From: Paracoccus limosus
Lineage (GTDB): Bacteria; Pseudomonadota; Alphaproteobacteria; Rhodobacterales; Rhodobacteraceae
DNA length: 64,000 bases
NCBI RefSeq assembly: GCF_009711185.1
Contig: NZ_WMIF01000012.1
Span: forward strand, 42,677 to 106,676
Direction of reading: 5' to 3'
A program made the position numbers and the translations under genes. Shown here in pieces: positions 39,464-52,447 of the stretch. The notes beneath the pieces were generated by a model. The model was not told where the DNA came from, did no database searches, and worked only from the letters and a program-made list of their open reading frames with translations. Within the stretch, counting starts at the first letter, position 1. The number at the start of each line of letters is the position of its first letter.

Positions 39464-39898
39464 ATGCCGCTTTATGAGCATGTGCTGATCGCCCGTCAGG
39501 ACCTGTCGAACACGCAGGCCGAAGGGCTGATCGAACATTTTTCGACCGTTCTCGCCGATAACGGCGGTAAGGTTGTCGAAAACGAATACTGGGGTGTGCG
39601 CACCCTCGCCTACAAGATCAACAAGAACCGCAAAGGCCACTACGCCTTCCTGCGTTCGGATGCGCCCTCGGCCGCCGTGCAGGAAATGGAGCGTCTGGCC
39701 CGTCTGCATGACGACGTGATGCGCGTCCTGACCGTCCGCGTGGACGAGCACAAGGAAGGCCCGTCGATCCAGATGCAGAAGCGCGACGAGCGCGAGCGTG
39801 GGGATCGTGGCGACCGCGGTGATCGTGGCGAGCGCCGCGACCGTGACGGTGATCGTGGCGAACGCCGCGAGCGTCGTGACCGCGACGACCGGAACTAA
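39464..39898 (+). CDS. rpsF: 30S ribosomal protein S6 with a long charged tail
   Basis: A 144-aa S6. The core (1-100) is standard: MPLYEHVLIARQDLSNTQAE, EYWGVRTLAYKINKNRKGHY. Residues 107-144 are a low-complexity tail of RGD/RGE/RRDRD units with no counterpart in the S6 core. The start at 39464 follows AAAGGGA. First gene of the S6-S18-L9 operon. Confidence 0.96.
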   Translation: MPLYEHVLIARQDLSNTQAEGLIEHFSTVLADNGGKVVENEYWGVRTLAYKINKNRKGHYAFLRSDAPSAAVQEMERLARLHDDVMRVLTVRVDEHKEGPSIQMQKRDERERGDRGDRGDRGERRDRDGDRGERRERRDRDDRN

Positions 39899-39916
39899 GG
39901 GAAAGGACCCAGAATC

Positions 39917-40144
39917 ATGGCGAACAAACCCTTCTTCCGCCGTCGGAAAGTCTGCCCGTTCTCGGGCGAGAACGCTCCGGCGATCGACTACAAAGACACG
40001 CGTCTGCTGCAACGCTACATCAGCGAGCGCGGCAAGATCGTTCCCTCGCGCATCACCGCCGTCTCGGCAAAGAAGCAGCGTGAACTGGCCCGCGCCATCA
40101 AGCGCGCCCGCTTCCTCGCCCTGCTTCCCTACGCCGTGAAGTAA
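39917..40144 (+). CDS. rpsR: 30S ribosomal protein S18
   Basis: A 75-aa S18 with the family core [19 protein letters not shown] and [16 protein letters not shown]. It pairs with S6 on the 30S platform. Preceded by AAGGGAAAGGA, 18 bases after rpsF. Confidence 0.97.
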   Translation: MANKPFFRRRKVCPFSGENAPAIDYKDTRLLQRYISERGKIVPSRITAVSAKKQRELARAIKRARFLALLPYAVK

Positions 40145-40156
40145 GGAGAGACGATC

Positions 40157-40738
40157 ATGCAAGTCATCCTGCTGGAACGTGTGGCCAAGCTGGGCCAGAT
40201 GGGCGATGTCGTGAAGGTCAAAGACGGCTTCGCGCGCAACTTCCTGCTGCCGCAAGGCAAGGCGATGCGTGCCTCGGACGCCAACATCAAGGCTTTCGAC
40301 GAGCGCAAGGCCGACCTGGCTGCCAAAAACGACGAGACCCGCGCCGATGCACAGAAGGCGGCCGAGAAACTCGACGGCCAGATCTTTGTCATCATCCGTT
40401 CGGCTTCGGACGCTGGTGCGCTTTACGGTTCGGTCACCCCGCGTGACGCAGCCGACGCCGCCAATGCCGAAGGTTTCGCGGTCGAGCGCCGTCAGGTCGT
40501 CCTGACCGCGCCGATCAAGGAACTGGGCCTGCACGACGTGCGCGTCCACCTGCACCCGGAAGTCGATGCGACCATCCGTCTGAACGTGGCCCGTTCGACC
40601 GAGGAAGCCGAGCTGCAAGCTTCGGGCAAATCGATCCAGGAACTGGCCGCCGAAGCTGACGCGGCTGCCGATTTCGAGATCGCCGAGCTGTTCGACGACA
40701 TCGGTTCGGCCGGTCGCGACGAAGACGAAGAGAACTGA
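40157..40738 (+). CDS. rplI: 50S ribosomal protein L9
   Basis: A 193-aa L9 with the N-terminal rRNA-binding block [20 protein letters not shown] and [16 protein letters not shown], a long central helix, and the C-terminal domain. It is about 45 aa longer than E. coli L9 because of an acidic C-terminal tail. Third gene of the operon; AAGGAGAG is its ribosome site. Confidence 0.96.
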   Translation: MQVILLERVAKLGQMGDVVKVKDGFARNFLLPQGKAMRASDANIKAFDERKADLAAKNDETRADAQKAAEKLDGQIFVIIRSASDAGALYGSVTPRDAADAANAEGFAVERRQVVLTAPIKELGLHDVRVHLHPEVDATIRLNVARSTEEAELQASGKSIQELAAEADAAADFEIAELFDDIGSAGRDEDEEN

Positions 40739-40762
40739 TCGCGCCACAAGGCCGATCTGGGG

Positions 40763-40790
40763 AAACGCGCCGCTTTGCCGGCGCGTTTTT
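40763..40790 (+). terminator. Rho-independent terminator of the rpsF operon
   Basis: AAACGCGCCG pairs over ten bases with CGGCGCGTTT around a six-base loop, then TTTTT. It follows the rplI stop by 25 bases. Confidence 0.85.
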
Positions 40791-40856
40791 CATTTCCGGG
40801 GCTGGGTTGCGGCAGGTATTCTCCGCATCAGCATTCCTGCCGATGGGCGGGTGGCC

Positions 40857-40937
40857 GGGGGCTCTGCCCCCGACGCCGCCTCGGCCCCTCGATGGGACCG
40901 TGGCGGCGTTCCCCCGGGATATTTCGACACGAAAGAA
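40857..40937 (+). repeat. Modular intergenic repeat, copy 4 (GC-stem type)
   Basis: GGGGGCTCTGCCCCC (40857-40871), a hairpin GACGCCGCC ... GGCGGCGTT with an inner GGCCCC/GGGACC pair, and the tail CCCCCGGGATATTTCG then ACACGAAAGAAT. It lies between the rplI terminator and the 3' end of ndh (minus strand). Confidence 0.85.
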
Positions 40938-40955
40938 TGCAATAAGGATTGTCTG

Positions 40956-42212
40956 TCAGCCGTCCTTGAGGGTTTCCTTTTGCGTGATCAGCCGGGCCGA
41001 GTTCTGTCCCGACAGGAAGATCCACAGCCAGCTGAGCGCCACCATCAGCCGCGAGCGCGCGCCGATCAGGAAATAGATATGCGCGATGCCCCAGACCCAC
41101 CACGCCAGCCAGCCGCGCAGCTTGAAGCTGCCGTATTCGATCACCGCCGCATTGCGGCCGATGGTCGCCAGATTGCCCATGTGGCGATAGCGGAACGGCC
41201 CCGGTTCCGGCCGGTCCAGCAGCCGGGCGCGGATCGTGCGGGCGGCATGGCTGCCCTGTTGCTTGGCCGCAGGGGCGACGCCGGGCACCGGCTTGCCGTC
41301 CGATTCGACATGGGCCGTGTCGCCCAGCACGAAGATCTGCGGATCGTCGGGCAGCGTCAGCGTGGGCGTGACCATGACGCGGCCGGCGCGGTCGGCCTCG
41401 GCGCCCAGCCAGTCCTTGGCGCGCGAGGCCTGCACGCCCGCCGCCCAGATCACCGTGCGCGCGGCGATCGGCTGATCGCCCAGCACAATGCCCTTGGCCG
41501 AGACATCGGTGACCGGCGTGCCGGTGTGTACCTCGACCCCGCGCCCTTCAAGCGCCGACTTGGCGTAATCCGATTGTGTCTCGGAAAAGGCCGGCAGGAT
41601 GCGCGGTCCGGCCTCGATCAGCATGACCCGCGCCTTGCGGGTGTCGATATGGCGAAACTCCTGCGGCAGGATGCGATGGGCCAGTTCGGCGATGATGCCG
41701 ACCAGCTCGACCCCGGTCGGGCCGGCGCCGATGACGGCAAAGGTCAGATGCGCCTGTCGGCCTGTCTCATCTGCGGCCAGTTCGGCGCGCTCAAAGGCCA
41801 GAAGCAGCCGGCGCCGAATCGTCGTGGCATCCTCGAGCGTCTTCAGGCCGGGCGCATCCGCCTCCCATTGATCCTTGCCGAAATAGGCGTGGCGGGCGCC
41901 GGTGGCCAGCACCAGCGTGTCATAGCCGATGCGCTGGCCACCGCGCAGTACCACCTCGCGCGCGGGGCGGTCCACGCCCTCGACCGTGCTGAGCAGCGTC
42001 GTCACCTCCTTGCGCTCGCGCAGCACCCGACGGATCGGCCAAGCGATTTCCGAGGTCGAGAGCAGCGTCGTCGCCACCTGATACAGCAGCGGCTGAAAGA
42101 GGTGATGGTTGCGCTGGTCGATCAGGGTAATCTGGCAATCCAGACCGCGCAGGTCCTGAACCAGTTGCAGGCCGGCAAACCCGGCTCCGACGACGACGAT
42201 ACGGTGTTTCAA
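40956..42212 (-). CDS. ndh: Type II NADH dehydrogenase
   Basis: A 418-aa flavoprotein that passes electrons from NADH to quinone without proton pumping. It has two dinucleotide folds (RIVVVGAGFAGLQLV and TFAVIGAGPTGVELVG), the FAD block QIFVLGDTAHVE and a C-terminal membrane-association region (LRGWLAWWVWGIAHIYFLIG). The start is TTG at 42210-42212, since AGGAG lies eight bases before it and no ATG is near. It gives the cell an alternative to Complex I. Confidence 0.88.
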   Translation of the reverse strand: MKHRIVVVGAGFAGLQLVQDLRGLDCQITLIDQRNHHLFQPLLYQVATTLLSTSEIAWPIRRVLRERKEVTTLLSTVEGVDRPAREVVLRGGQRIGYDTLVLATGARHAYFGKDQWEADAPGLKTLEDATTIRRRLLLAFERAELAADETGRQAHLTFAVIGAGPTGVELVGIIAELAHRILPQEFRHIDTRKARVMLIEAGPRILPAFSETQSDYAKSALEGRGVEVHTGTPVTDVSAKGIVLGDQPIAARTVIWAAGVQASRAKDWLGAEADRAGRVMVTPTLTLPDDPQIFVLGDTAHVESDGKPVPGVAPAAKQQGSHAARTIRARLLDRPEPGPFRYRHMGNLATIGRNAAVIEYGSFKLRGWLAWWVWGIAHIYFLIGARSRLMVALSWLWIFLSGQNSARLITQKETLKDG

Positions 42213-42510
42213 GGAATGGGCTCCTGTTCGCGGGTCCGGGCCTGATCCTGTCGCGCTGCGCCATCTGGGAAAAGCCGGAACGCGCCGATCCCCGCCAATG
42301 ATCGCAATTTGCCCGGCCATTACAAGCCTGTCGCAGAGCTGCCACAAGTCGGGGCATTTTGCGGCTGGACCAGAGCGCGCGCCGGGGTTAAACACCAGCT
42401 CCCGCCCAGCGGGACTTTACAATTCCAGGTCGAACACGCGCCTAGAAAACCCGCCTTTTGCGCGGGTTTCCGGCATGCGCGCCTGCCGCAGCGTAACGAT
42501 GTGTTCCCTC
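42213..42510. other. Spacer between ndh and the nrd promoter
   Basis: About 300 bases between divergent ndh and nrdHIEF. It holds the ndh ribosome site at its left end. Beyond that I see no reading frame with a ribosome site and no recognisable riboswitch. Confidence 0.4.
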
Positions 42511-42516
42511 TTTGAG

Positions 42517-42563
42517 CCACCATATATAGGTGGCCATCATCGCCAGATGTCTATATAATGACA
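42517..42563 (+). promoter_or_regulatory. Two NrdR boxes overlapping the nrdHIEF promoter
   Basis: CCACCATATATAGGTGG (42517-42533) and TGTCTATATAATGACA (42548-42563) are palindromes with the AT-rich core of NrdR boxes. Their centres are about 31 bases apart, three helical turns, as usual for NrdR. A perfect -10 TATAAT (42554-42559) lies inside the second box, so bound NrdR would cover the promoter. The nrdR gene is not in the window. Confidence 0.8.
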
Positions 42564-42678
42564 AAAGCGCCCGAACAGCAGCGAGTCGGAAACCGGCTGG
42601 CCACAGGACCGCCCCCCGCAACTACAGGTGGTTCGGACCCGGGCGCGACGCGATGACAGGATAAAAAAGGATCGAGGC

Positions 42679-42900
42679 ATGAGCATCACCGTCTATTCCA
42701 AACCGGCCTGCGTCCAATGCACTGCGACCACCCGTGCGCTGGATGCCAAGGGGCTGGCCTATCAGATCATAGACCTGACCGAGGATGATGCGGCGATGGA
42801 GCTGGTGACCTCGCTGGGCTATCGTCAGGCCCCGGTCGTCGTGGCCGGCGAGTCGCATTGGGCCGGGTTCCGGCCCGACATGATCGGCCGCCTTGCCTGA
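42679..42900 (+). CDS. nrdH: NrdH-redoxin
   Basis: A 73-aa glutaredoxin-like protein with the redox motif CVQC in [16 protein letters not shown] and the family C-terminus [13 protein letters not shown]. It reduces the class Ib ribonucleotide reductase. First gene of nrdHIEF, 116 bases after the second NrdR box. Confidence 0.93.
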   Translation: MSITVYSKPACVQCTATTRALDAKGLAYQIIDLTEDDAAMELVTSLGYRQAPVVVAGESHWAGFRPDMIGRLA

Positions 42901-42905
42901 CCGAC

Positions 42906-43303
42906 ATGGGCGGGCTGGTCTATTACTCTTCGGCCTCGGGGAACACGGCGCGTTTCGTGCAGCGGCTTGGCCTGCCAGCCGGGCGCATCCCGATCTCGGC
43001 CAAGGAGGCAATGCCGGCGCCCGCCCTGCCCCATGTGCTGATCTGCCCGACCTATGCCGATGGCGAAGGTCGGGGCGCGGTCCCCAAGCAGGTGATCCGC
43101 TATCTGAACGATCCCGACCGCCGCGCCCTGTTGCGCGGCGTCATTGCCACCGGCAACCGGAACTTCGGGGCGACCTACGCCCTGGCCGGCAAGGTGATCG
43201 CCGAAAAATGCGGCGTCCCTTTGCTGTATAGTTTCGAGCTGGCCGGAACCGAAACTGACATTGCCCGCGTGCTGGCGGGGCTTGAGAAATTCTGGGGGAC
43301 GGA

Positions 43304-43322
<19 letters not shown>
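42906..43322 (+). CDS. nrdI: Class Ib ribonucleotide reductase flavodoxin NrdI
   Basis: A 138-aa flavodoxin-like protein ([37 protein letters not shown]) that supplies the oxidant to build the Mn(III)2-tyrosyl radical of NrdF. It begins five bases after nrdH and overlaps nrdE by 19 bases. Confidence 0.93.
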
Positions 43323-46464
<3,142 letters not shown>

Positions 46465-46505
46465 TCGCCCCTTGGCGCGGTCATACAGATCGGTAATCTG
46501 CGGCG

Positions 46506-47186
46506 ATGAATGAAATCACGCTTTTGATCGGTCGCGCCGCCCCCTTGCCCGATGGCGGCGCGCTCAGCGGCATCGCAAAGACGCCGGTTGCGGGGCCGCT
46601 CGCGCTGGGGTCCGAGGGGTTTGCCGGCGACGAACAGGCCGACCGCCGCGTGCATGGCGGCCCGGAAAAGGCCGTGCATCACTATCCGCGGGACCATTAC
46701 GACGCCTGGGCGCGCGATCTGGGCCCGCTGCCGGTGCTGGCCGTGCCGGGGGCCTTTGGCGAGAACATCTCGACCAGTGGCATGACCGAGGACGGTGTTG
46801 CCGTTGGCGATGTGTTCCGTCTGGGCAGCGCGATCTTGCAGGTCAGCCAAGGCCGCCAGCCCTGCTGGAAACTCTCGCGCCGCTTTGGTGTGGCCGACAT
46901 GGCGCGGCGTGTGCAAGACAGCGGCCGCACCGGCTGGTATTACCGCGTCTTGCAAGAGGGCAGCGTGGCCAGCGGCGACAGCCTGCAGTTGATCGACCGG
47001 CTGGCCCCGGACTGGAGCCTCGCGCGGCTGTGGCGGGCGCTTTACGTCAACCGGCTGGACCGCGATGAACTCGCCGGTATCGCCGCGCTCGACGTGCTGG
47101 CCGAAGGCTGGCGCCGCTATGCCGTCCGGCGTCTGGAAAGCGGCCGGGTCGAGGACTGGACCGCCCGGCTTGAGGGCAAGGCATGA
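46506..47186 (+). CDS. MOSC-domain protein (YiiM-like)
   Basis: A 226-aa molybdenum-cofactor-sulfurase C-terminal (MOSC) protein with the family blocks DRRVHGGPEKAVHHYPRDHY and GAFGENI, and the conserved cysteine in GRQPCWKLSRRFG. E. coli YiiM reduces N-hydroxylated compounds; the same role is possible. A four-base overlap ties it to pdxY. Confidence 0.85.
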   Translation: MNEITLLIGRAAPLPDGGALSGIAKTPVAGPLALGSEGFAGDEQADRRVHGGPEKAVHHYPRDHYDAWARDLGPLPVLAVPGAFGENISTSGMTEDGVAVGDVFRLGSAILQVSQGRQPCWKLSRRFGVADMARRVQDSGRTGWYYRVLQEGSVASGDSLQLIDRLAPDWSLARLWRALYVNRLDRDELAGIAALDVLAEGWRRYAVRRLESGRVEDWTARLEGKA

Positions 47187-48013
47187 CGCTGGTCATCTCG
47201 ATCCAAAGCCAGGTGGTGCTGGGCCATGTCGGCAATTCGGCGGCGGTGTTTCCGATGCTGGCCGCCGGGCTCGAGGTCGCGCCGGTGCCGACGGTGGTGT
47301 TTTCGAACACGCCGGATTATCCGACCCTGCGCGGCCGCCCGATGCCGGCGGATTTCTTTGCCGAATTGCTGCGCGGCGTCTGGGAACGCGACTTGCCGCA
47401 GCGCGCGGCCTATCTGGTGACCGGCTATATCGGCTCGCCCGAGGTCGCGGCGCTCACCGCCGATTTCGTCGCCGAGGCCAAGGCCGCCAACCCCGCCCTG
47501 CGCTATTACTGCGACCCGGTGATGGGCGACGAACTGCCCGGCCTCTATGTGCCGCAGGAAATTGCCCGCACCTTCCGCGACCGGCTGCTGCCGATGGCCG
47601 ATCTGGCCTCGCCGAACCCGTTCGAGGTCTCGTATCTGACCGGCCAGCCGATCGCCGGACTGGCCGATATTCCCAAGGCCGCGCAGGCGCTGCGCATGGC
47701 GCCGCAGGCGCAGCTGATCGTCACCGGCTGCCGGCTGCGCGAAACCGCCGCCGGCATGCTGGAAAGCGTCGTCCACGGCCCCGAAGGCATCAGCCGCCAC
47801 CCGATCCCGCATCTGCCTGTCGCCATGGCCGGCACGGGTGATCTCTTTGCCGGTCTTGTCCTGGCCGCACTCGGCCATGATCGCAGCCTGCCGCAGGCGG
47901 TCGATTTCGCCCAGGCCCAGACCTCGCGCGCCCTCGCCCGCGCCGCCGCCCTGAACCGCAAGGAGATCGTGCTCAGCGACCCGGATTTCCGCGCCGCACT
48001 TCTGACGTTCTGA
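47183..48013 (+). CDS. pdxY: Pyridoxal kinase
   Basis: A 276-aa ribokinase-family enzyme that phosphorylates pyridoxal in PLP salvage. Blocks: ISIQSQVVLGHVGNSAAVFP at the start, YYCDPVMGDE, and the catalytic GTGDLFAGLVLAAL. A second vitamin B6 gene besides pdxA in the window. Its ATG overlaps the MOSC gene stop. Confidence 0.93.
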   Translation: MTLVISIQSQVVLGHVGNSAAVFPMLAAGLEVAPVPTVVFSNTPDYPTLRGRPMPADFFAELLRGVWERDLPQRAAYLVTGYIGSPEVAALTADFVAEAKAANPALRYYCDPVMGDELPGLYVPQEIARTFRDRLLPMADLASPNPFEVSYLTGQPIAGLADIPKAAQALRMAPQAQLIVTGCRLRETAAGMLESVVHGPEGISRHPIPHLPVAMAGTGDLFAGLVLAALGHDRSLPQAVDFAQAQTSRALARAAALNRKEIVLSDPDFRAALLTF

Positions 48014-48016
48014 CCG

Positions 48017-48118
48017 CTTCTTTCGTGTTCAAATATCCCGGGGGGCGAGGAGCGCCCGGAAAAAGGTCCGCCGGACCTTTTTCAGCGACGAGCGGGGGCA
48101 GAGCCCCCAGCCGCCCGC
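48017..48118 (-). repeat. Modular intergenic repeat, copy 6 (A/T-stem type, inverted)
   Basis: Minus strand: GGGGGCTCTGCCCCC (48104-48118), a perfect 11-base hairpin GAAAAAGGTCC/GGACCTTTTTC (48059-48069 with 48073-48083), then CCCCGGGATATTTGA and ACACGAAAGAAG. It fills the gap between convergent pdxY and tex. Confidence 0.85.
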
Positions 48119-48130
48119 CGCCACCGGGCG

Positions 48131-50437
48131 CTAACCTTTCTTCAGCGCGTTCAGTAGCGCCGCCCCCAGCGCGCCGGTTGCATCGCCCTGCGCCTTGGGT
48201 GCAGCCTGTTTCGGCCCCCGCGCCGGTTGCGCCTTGGGGCCAGCCTCGCGCTGCGTCTCGCGGGCCGAGACGCCACCGTCCTTGCGCATGGTCAGGCCGA
48301 TGCGTTTGCGCGGCACGTCCACCTCGGTCACGCGCACCTTGACCACATCGCCGACCCGGACCACCTCGTTCGGGTCCTTGACAAAGCGGTCGGCCAGCTG
48401 GCTGATGTGCACCAGCCCGTCCTGATGCACGCCGATATCAACGAAGGCGCCAAAGGCCGCGACATTGGTTACCGTGCCCTCAAGGCTCATGCCGGGGCGC
48501 AGGTCCTTGATGTCCTCGATCCCTTCCGCAAAGCTTGCGGTAACAAAGCTCGGACGCGGGTCGCGGCCGGGCTTTTCCAGCTCGGCCAGAATGTCGCGCA
48601 CGGTCGGCAGGCCGAAGCTCGCATCGACAAAGGCCTCGGCCCGCACCCCTTTCAAGGCCTCTGGCTGCCCCATGATCTGGCGGATGTCGCGGCCGCAGGC
48701 GGCAACGATCTTGCGGGCAACGCCGTAAGCCTCGGGATGGACGGCCGAGGCATCCAGAGGCTCCTTGCCGTCACGGATGCGCAGAAAACCCGCGCATTGC
48801 TCAAAGGCGCGCGGCCCCAGCCCCGTCACCTTCTTCAGCGCCGCGCGGGATGCGAAGGCCCCCTCGGCATCGCGATGCGCGACGATGTTCTGCGCCAGCG
48901 ACGGCCCCAGTCCCGCGACATGCGCCAAAAGCGGCGCCGAGGCCGTGTTCAGATCGACGCCGACCGCGTTCACCGCATCCTCGACCACCGCCTCCAGCGT
49001 CTTGGCCAATTGGCGCTGATCGACATCGTGCTGATACTGGCCGACGCCGATCGATTCGGGCGGCACCTTGACCAGCTCGGCCAGCGGATCCTGCAGCCGC
49101 CGCGCGATCGAGACCGCACCGCGCAGGCTGACATCCAGATCGGGGAATTCGCGCGCCGCCAGTTCGGATGCCGAATAGACCGAGGCGCCGGCCTCGCTGA
49201 CGATGACCTTCATCGGCGCCTTCACCCCCTGCGGCAGGTGTTTCAGCACATCGGCAACCATGCGCTCGGTCTCGCGGCTGGCGGTGCCGTTGCCAATGGC
49301 GATCAGTTCGATCTTGTGGCGCAGGATGGCGGCGGCCAGCGTGGCCTCGGCGCCGCGCAGATCGGATTTCGGCGGAAACGGATACAGGGTCGCCGTCTCG
49401 ACCAGCTTTCCGGTGGCATCCACCGCCGCCAGCTTGACGCCGGTGCGGATGCCCGGATCCAGCCCCAGCGTCGGGCGCGCCCCGGCGGGAGAGGCCAGCA
49501 GCAGGTCTTTCAGATTGCGGGCAAAGACGCGGATCGCCTCGGCATGGGCGCGCGTGCGCAACTCGGTCAGAAGGTCGATATACATGGTGTTCGACAGCCG
49601 CACCCGCCAGCACCAGCCGGCGACCTTGCGCAGCCATTGATCGCCGGGCGCGTCGCCCAACCGGCCCAAAGCGGCGCAGACGATGCCCTCGGCCCGGGCG
49701 GCGCCGGTTTCCGGCTCGGGGGCGATCTCGACGGTCAGCACGTCTTCCTTGGCGCCACGCAGGATCGCCAGCGCCCGATGCGCCGGGATGGCCGCCCATT
49801 TCTCGCCATGGGCGAAATAATCACTGAACTTGGCACCGGCCTGTTCCTTGCCCTCGGCCACCTTGGCCGAGATCACCGCCTCGGCCTGCATGAATTCGCG
49901 CAGACGTCCCAGCAGGGCGGCGTTCTCGGACAATTCCTCGACCAGAATGTCGCGCGCACCATCCAGCGCCGCCTTCACATCGGCAACCGTCTCGGACAGA
50001 TAGCCCGCCGCCAGCGCCTCGGGCGCGGCGCGGCGGTCGTCCTGAATGGCGCGCAGCAAGGGTTCCAGCCCGTTTTCGCGCGCAATCATCGCCTTGGTGC
50101 GGCGCTTGGGCTTGTAGGGCAGGTAGATGTCTTCCAGCGTGGCCTTGGTCGCCGCCCCGGCAATGGCGCGGGCCAGATCATCGGTCAGCTTGCCCTGCCC
50201 CCGAACCGATTCAAGGATCGCCGCCCGCCGTGCCTCCAACTCGCGCAGATAGGCCAGCCGCTCGGCCAGATTGCGCAGCTGGGTGTCGTCCAGCCCGCCG
50301 GTGACCTCCTTGCGATAGCGCGCGACAAAGGGCACCGTCGCGCCGCCGTCCAGCAGCGCGGTCGCCGCCTGCACCTGCGATGGCGCCGCGCCGATCTCGC
50401 CGGCGATGGTCTGGGCAATGCGTTGGGCGGCATCCAT
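48131..50437 (-). CDS. tex: Tex-family RNA-binding transcription accessory protein
   Basis: A 768-aa Tex protein: N-terminal helical HTH-like part, a YqgF/RNase H-like domain ([17 protein letters not shown]), helix-hairpin-helix repeats ([20 protein letters not shown]), and a C-terminal S1 domain ([20 protein letters not shown]) with a basic tail. It binds nucleic acids and affects transcription in a poorly defined way. AAGGAG precedes the ATG at 50435-50437. Confidence 0.94.
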   Translation of the reverse strand: MDAAQRIAQTIAGEIGAAPSQVQAATALLDGGATVPFVARYRKEVTGGLDDTQLRNLAERLAYLRELEARRAAILESVRGQGKLTDDLARAIAGAATKATLEDIYLPYKPKRRTKAMIARENGLEPLLRAIQDDRRAAPEALAAGYLSETVADVKAALDGARDILVEELSENAALLGRLREFMQAEAVISAKVAEGKEQAGAKFSDYFAHGEKWAAIPAHRALAILRGAKEDVLTVEIAPEPETGAARAEGIVCAALGRLGDAPGDQWLRKVAGWCWRVRLSNTMYIDLLTELRTRAHAEAIRVFARNLKDLLLASPAGARPTLGLDPGIRTGVKLAAVDATGKLVETATLYPFPPKSDLRGAEATLAAAILRHKIELIAIGNGTASRETERMVADVLKHLPQGVKAPMKVIVSEAGASVYSASELAAREFPDLDVSLRGAVSIARRLQDPLAELVKVPPESIGVGQYQHDVDQRQLAKTLEAVVEDAVNAVGVDLNTASAPLLAHVAGLGPSLAQNIVAHRDAEGAFASRAALKKVTGLGPRAFEQCAGFLRIRDGKEPLDASAVHPEAYGVARKIVAACGRDIRQIMGQPEALKGVRAEAFVDASFGLPTVRDILAELEKPGRDPRPSFVTASFAEGIEDIKDLRPGMSLEGTVTNVAAFGAFVDIGVHQDGLVHISQLADRFVKDPNEVVRVGDVVKVRVTEVDVPRKRIGLTMRKDGGVSARETQREAGPKAQPARGPKQAAPKAQGDATGALGAALLNALKKG

Positions 50438-50505
50438 GCGAGGGCTCCTTCTGATCCGGGCCCTCTGGTCTAGCCCGCCAGCAGCGCAGCGCCAAGACCC
50501 GGCCA

Positions 50506-50754
50506 TCACTCGACGCGAAACACCTTGTCGCGCGAGGTCGCACCCCGGATCAGCACCAGCCGCGATTTGGCCACCCCCAGCGCCTTGGCCAGCAGCTTGA
50601 TTACCGCCGCGTTGGCCTTGCCATCCTCGGGCACCACCGTCACCGTCACGCGCAGCATCTCGCCATCCATCACCACGGCATTGCGCGAGGCACGAGGCGT
50701 CACGCGCACCGCGATCTCGGCTCCGGGTTGCGCAAGATGGCTCAGATCGGTCAT
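50506..50754 (-). CDS. DUF167 (YggU) family protein
   Basis: An 82-aa protein of the DUF167 family: [13 protein letters not shown] and [18 protein letters not shown] are family blocks. Function unknown. It is upstream of tex on the same strand with a 68-base gap, and divergent from the deacetylase gene. Confidence 0.88.
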   Translation of the reverse strand: MTDLSHLAQPGAEIAVRVTPRASRNAVVMDGEMLRVTVTVVPEDGKANAAVIKLLAKALGVAKSRLVLIRGATSRDKVFRVE

Positions 50755-50787
50755 GCTGCCTTCAAGCGCGCGCGGGACGGAAAATCA

Positions 50788-51879
50788 ATGGCAACCGGCT
50801 TTTTTCACGACGAATGGACGCTGTGGCATGGCGGCGGCGACTATGCGCTGACCCTGCCGGTGGGCGGTCTGGTCCAGCCCGGCGCCGGCCTGCCCGAAAG
50901 CCCGGAAAGCAAGCGCCGGCTGGTCAATTTGCTGCGCGTCAGCGGGTTGATGCGCGAATTGCACCAGCACTCCGCCGCGCCTGCCGCGCGCGAGGATCTG
51001 CTGCGCATCCACCCGGCCAGCTATCTGGACCGTTTCAAGGCGCTTTCGGACGCCGGCGGCGGCGAGATCGGCCATCACGCCCCGTTCCAGAAGGGCGGAT
51101 ACGAGATCGCAGCCCTGTCGGCGGGTCTGGCACAGGCCGCCGTCGCCGCCGTACTGCGCGGCGATCTGAGCAACGCCTACGCGCTGTCGCGCCCGCCCGG
51201 CCATCATTGCCTGCCGGATGAGCCGAACGGGTTCTGCCTTCTGGCCAATATTGCCATCGCCATCCAGTCGGCCCGCGCGCAGGGGCTGGCGCAGCGCTTT
51301 GCCGTGGTTGACTGGGACGTGCATCACGGCAATGGCACCGAGGCGATCTTTCTGGACGATCCCGACGTCCTGACCATCTCGATCCATCAGGACCGCAACT
51401 ATCCCCTGGACACCGGCGAGGCCGAGTTGCGCGGGGCCGAGGGGGCCAATATCAACATCCCCCTGCCGCCCGGCTGCGGCGATGCGAGCTACGTCGAGGC
51501 CTTTGATCGCATCGTGATGCCCGCCTTGGCGCGGCATCAGCCCGAAATCATCATCGTCGCCTGCGGCTTCGATGCTTCGGCGCTGGACCCGCTGGGCCGG
51601 ATGCTGGTTTCGGCCACAGGCTTTGCCCGGCTGACCGCCATGGTGCAGGAGGCGGCCGAGGATCTCTGCGAGGGCCGGCTGGTCATAGTCCACGAAGGCG
51701 GCTATTCCGAGGCCTATGTGCCCTTCTGTGGCCATGCGGTGATCGCGCAACTGGCGGGATCGGGCATCACTGCCGCAGATCCGCTGGCCGAAGTGATCGC
51801 CGCCCGCCAGCCAGAGGCGCGCTGGCGCAACGAGGTCTCGACCTATCTGGCCGAGCTTGCAGAATTATTCGAGGTTTAA
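50788..51879 (+). CDS. Class II histone-deacetylase-like amidohydrolase
   Basis: A 363-aa zinc amidohydrolase of the HDAC/acetylpolyamine family. The catalytic His pair is in SRPPGHHCLPDEPNGFCL and the zinc ligands in DWDVHHGNGTEAIF and ACGFDASALDPLG. Bacterial members deacetylate polyamines, acetoin-related or lysine substrates; which one is unknown. First of a compact run with a nitroreductase and an EI24 protein. Confidence 0.9.
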   Translation: MATGFFHDEWTLWHGGGDYALTLPVGGLVQPGAGLPESPESKRRLVNLLRVSGLMRELHQHSAAPAAREDLLRIHPASYLDRFKALSDAGGGEIGHHAPFQKGGYEIAALSAGLAQAAVAAVLRGDLSNAYALSRPPGHHCLPDEPNGFCLLANIAIAIQSARAQGLAQRFAVVDWDVHHGNGTEAIFLDDPDVLTISIHQDRNYPLDTGEAELRGAEGANINIPLPPGCGDASYVEAFDRIVMPALARHQPEIIIVACGFDASALDPLGRMLVSATGFARLTAMVQEAAEDLCEGRLVIVHEGGYSEAYVPFCGHAVIAQLAGSGITAADPLAEVIAARQPEARWRNEVSTYLAELAELFEV

Positions 51880-51880
51880 C

Positions 51881-52447
51881 GTGCAATATACCGATCCTGA
51901 AGCACTTTCCTTTCTTCGCACTCGGCGTTCGCACCCGCCCAAGCTGCTGGGCGAACCGGCGCCGTCACGCGCCGAGTTGATGGGCCTGCTGGAACTGGCC
52001 GCGCGGGTGCCCGATCACGGCAAGCTGGAGCCCTGGCGCTTTGCCGTTCTTCAGCGCGAGACGCTGGACCGTCTGGCGCCGATCCTTGCCGAGCATGTCG
52101 CGGCGCGCGGCGGCGATGCGGCAGCAGTCGAAAAGGCACGTTCGGCCTTTGGCTCGCCGGTGATCGTAGCGGTGATCTCGGCCCCGGTGGACAGTCCGAA
52201 AGTGCCGGAATGGGAACAGTTCCTGTCTGCCGGCGCGGTCTGTCTGGGCCTGTTGAACGCCGCCCTTGCCGCCGGCTACGGGGCGGCCTGGCTGACCGGC
52301 CCGGCGGCCGAGCCGGACTTCGCCCGTGGCCATCTGGGTCTGAACTCGGGCGAGCGGGTCGTGGGCCTGATCCATATCGGCCAGCGCGGCGCGACGCCGC
52401 CCGACCGCCCGCGCCCCGACATCGCCGCCAAGACGGTCTTCCTGTGA
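51881..52447 (+). CDS. Nitroreductase-family flavoprotein
   Basis: A 188-aa FMN-dependent oxidoreductase (YdjA-like). Family blocks: FLRTRRSHPPKLL, AARVPDHGKLEPWRF and GYGAAWLTGPAA. The start is GTG at 51881, two bases after the deacetylase stop. Its own stop overlaps the next GTG. Confidence 0.88.
   Translation: MQYTDPEALSFLRTRRSHPPKLLGEPAPSRAELMGLLELAARVPDHGKLEPWRFAVLQRETLDRLAPILAEHVAARGGDAAAVEKARSAFGSPVIVAVISAPVDSPKVPEWEQFLSAGAVCLGLLNAALAAGYGAAWLTGPAAEPDFARGHLGLNSGERVVGLIHIGQRGATPPDRPRPDIAAKTVFL

Noticed and set aside
42570..42660. Possible cobalamin riboswitch before nrdH
   Set aside because: GTCGGAAACCGGCTGGCCAC looked suggestive, but the core B12-box and the long pairing scaffold are absent, and class Ib reductase does not use B12.
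48227..50473. Plus-strand open frame of 748 codons opposite tex
   Set aside because: Antisense shadow of a complete Tex protein.
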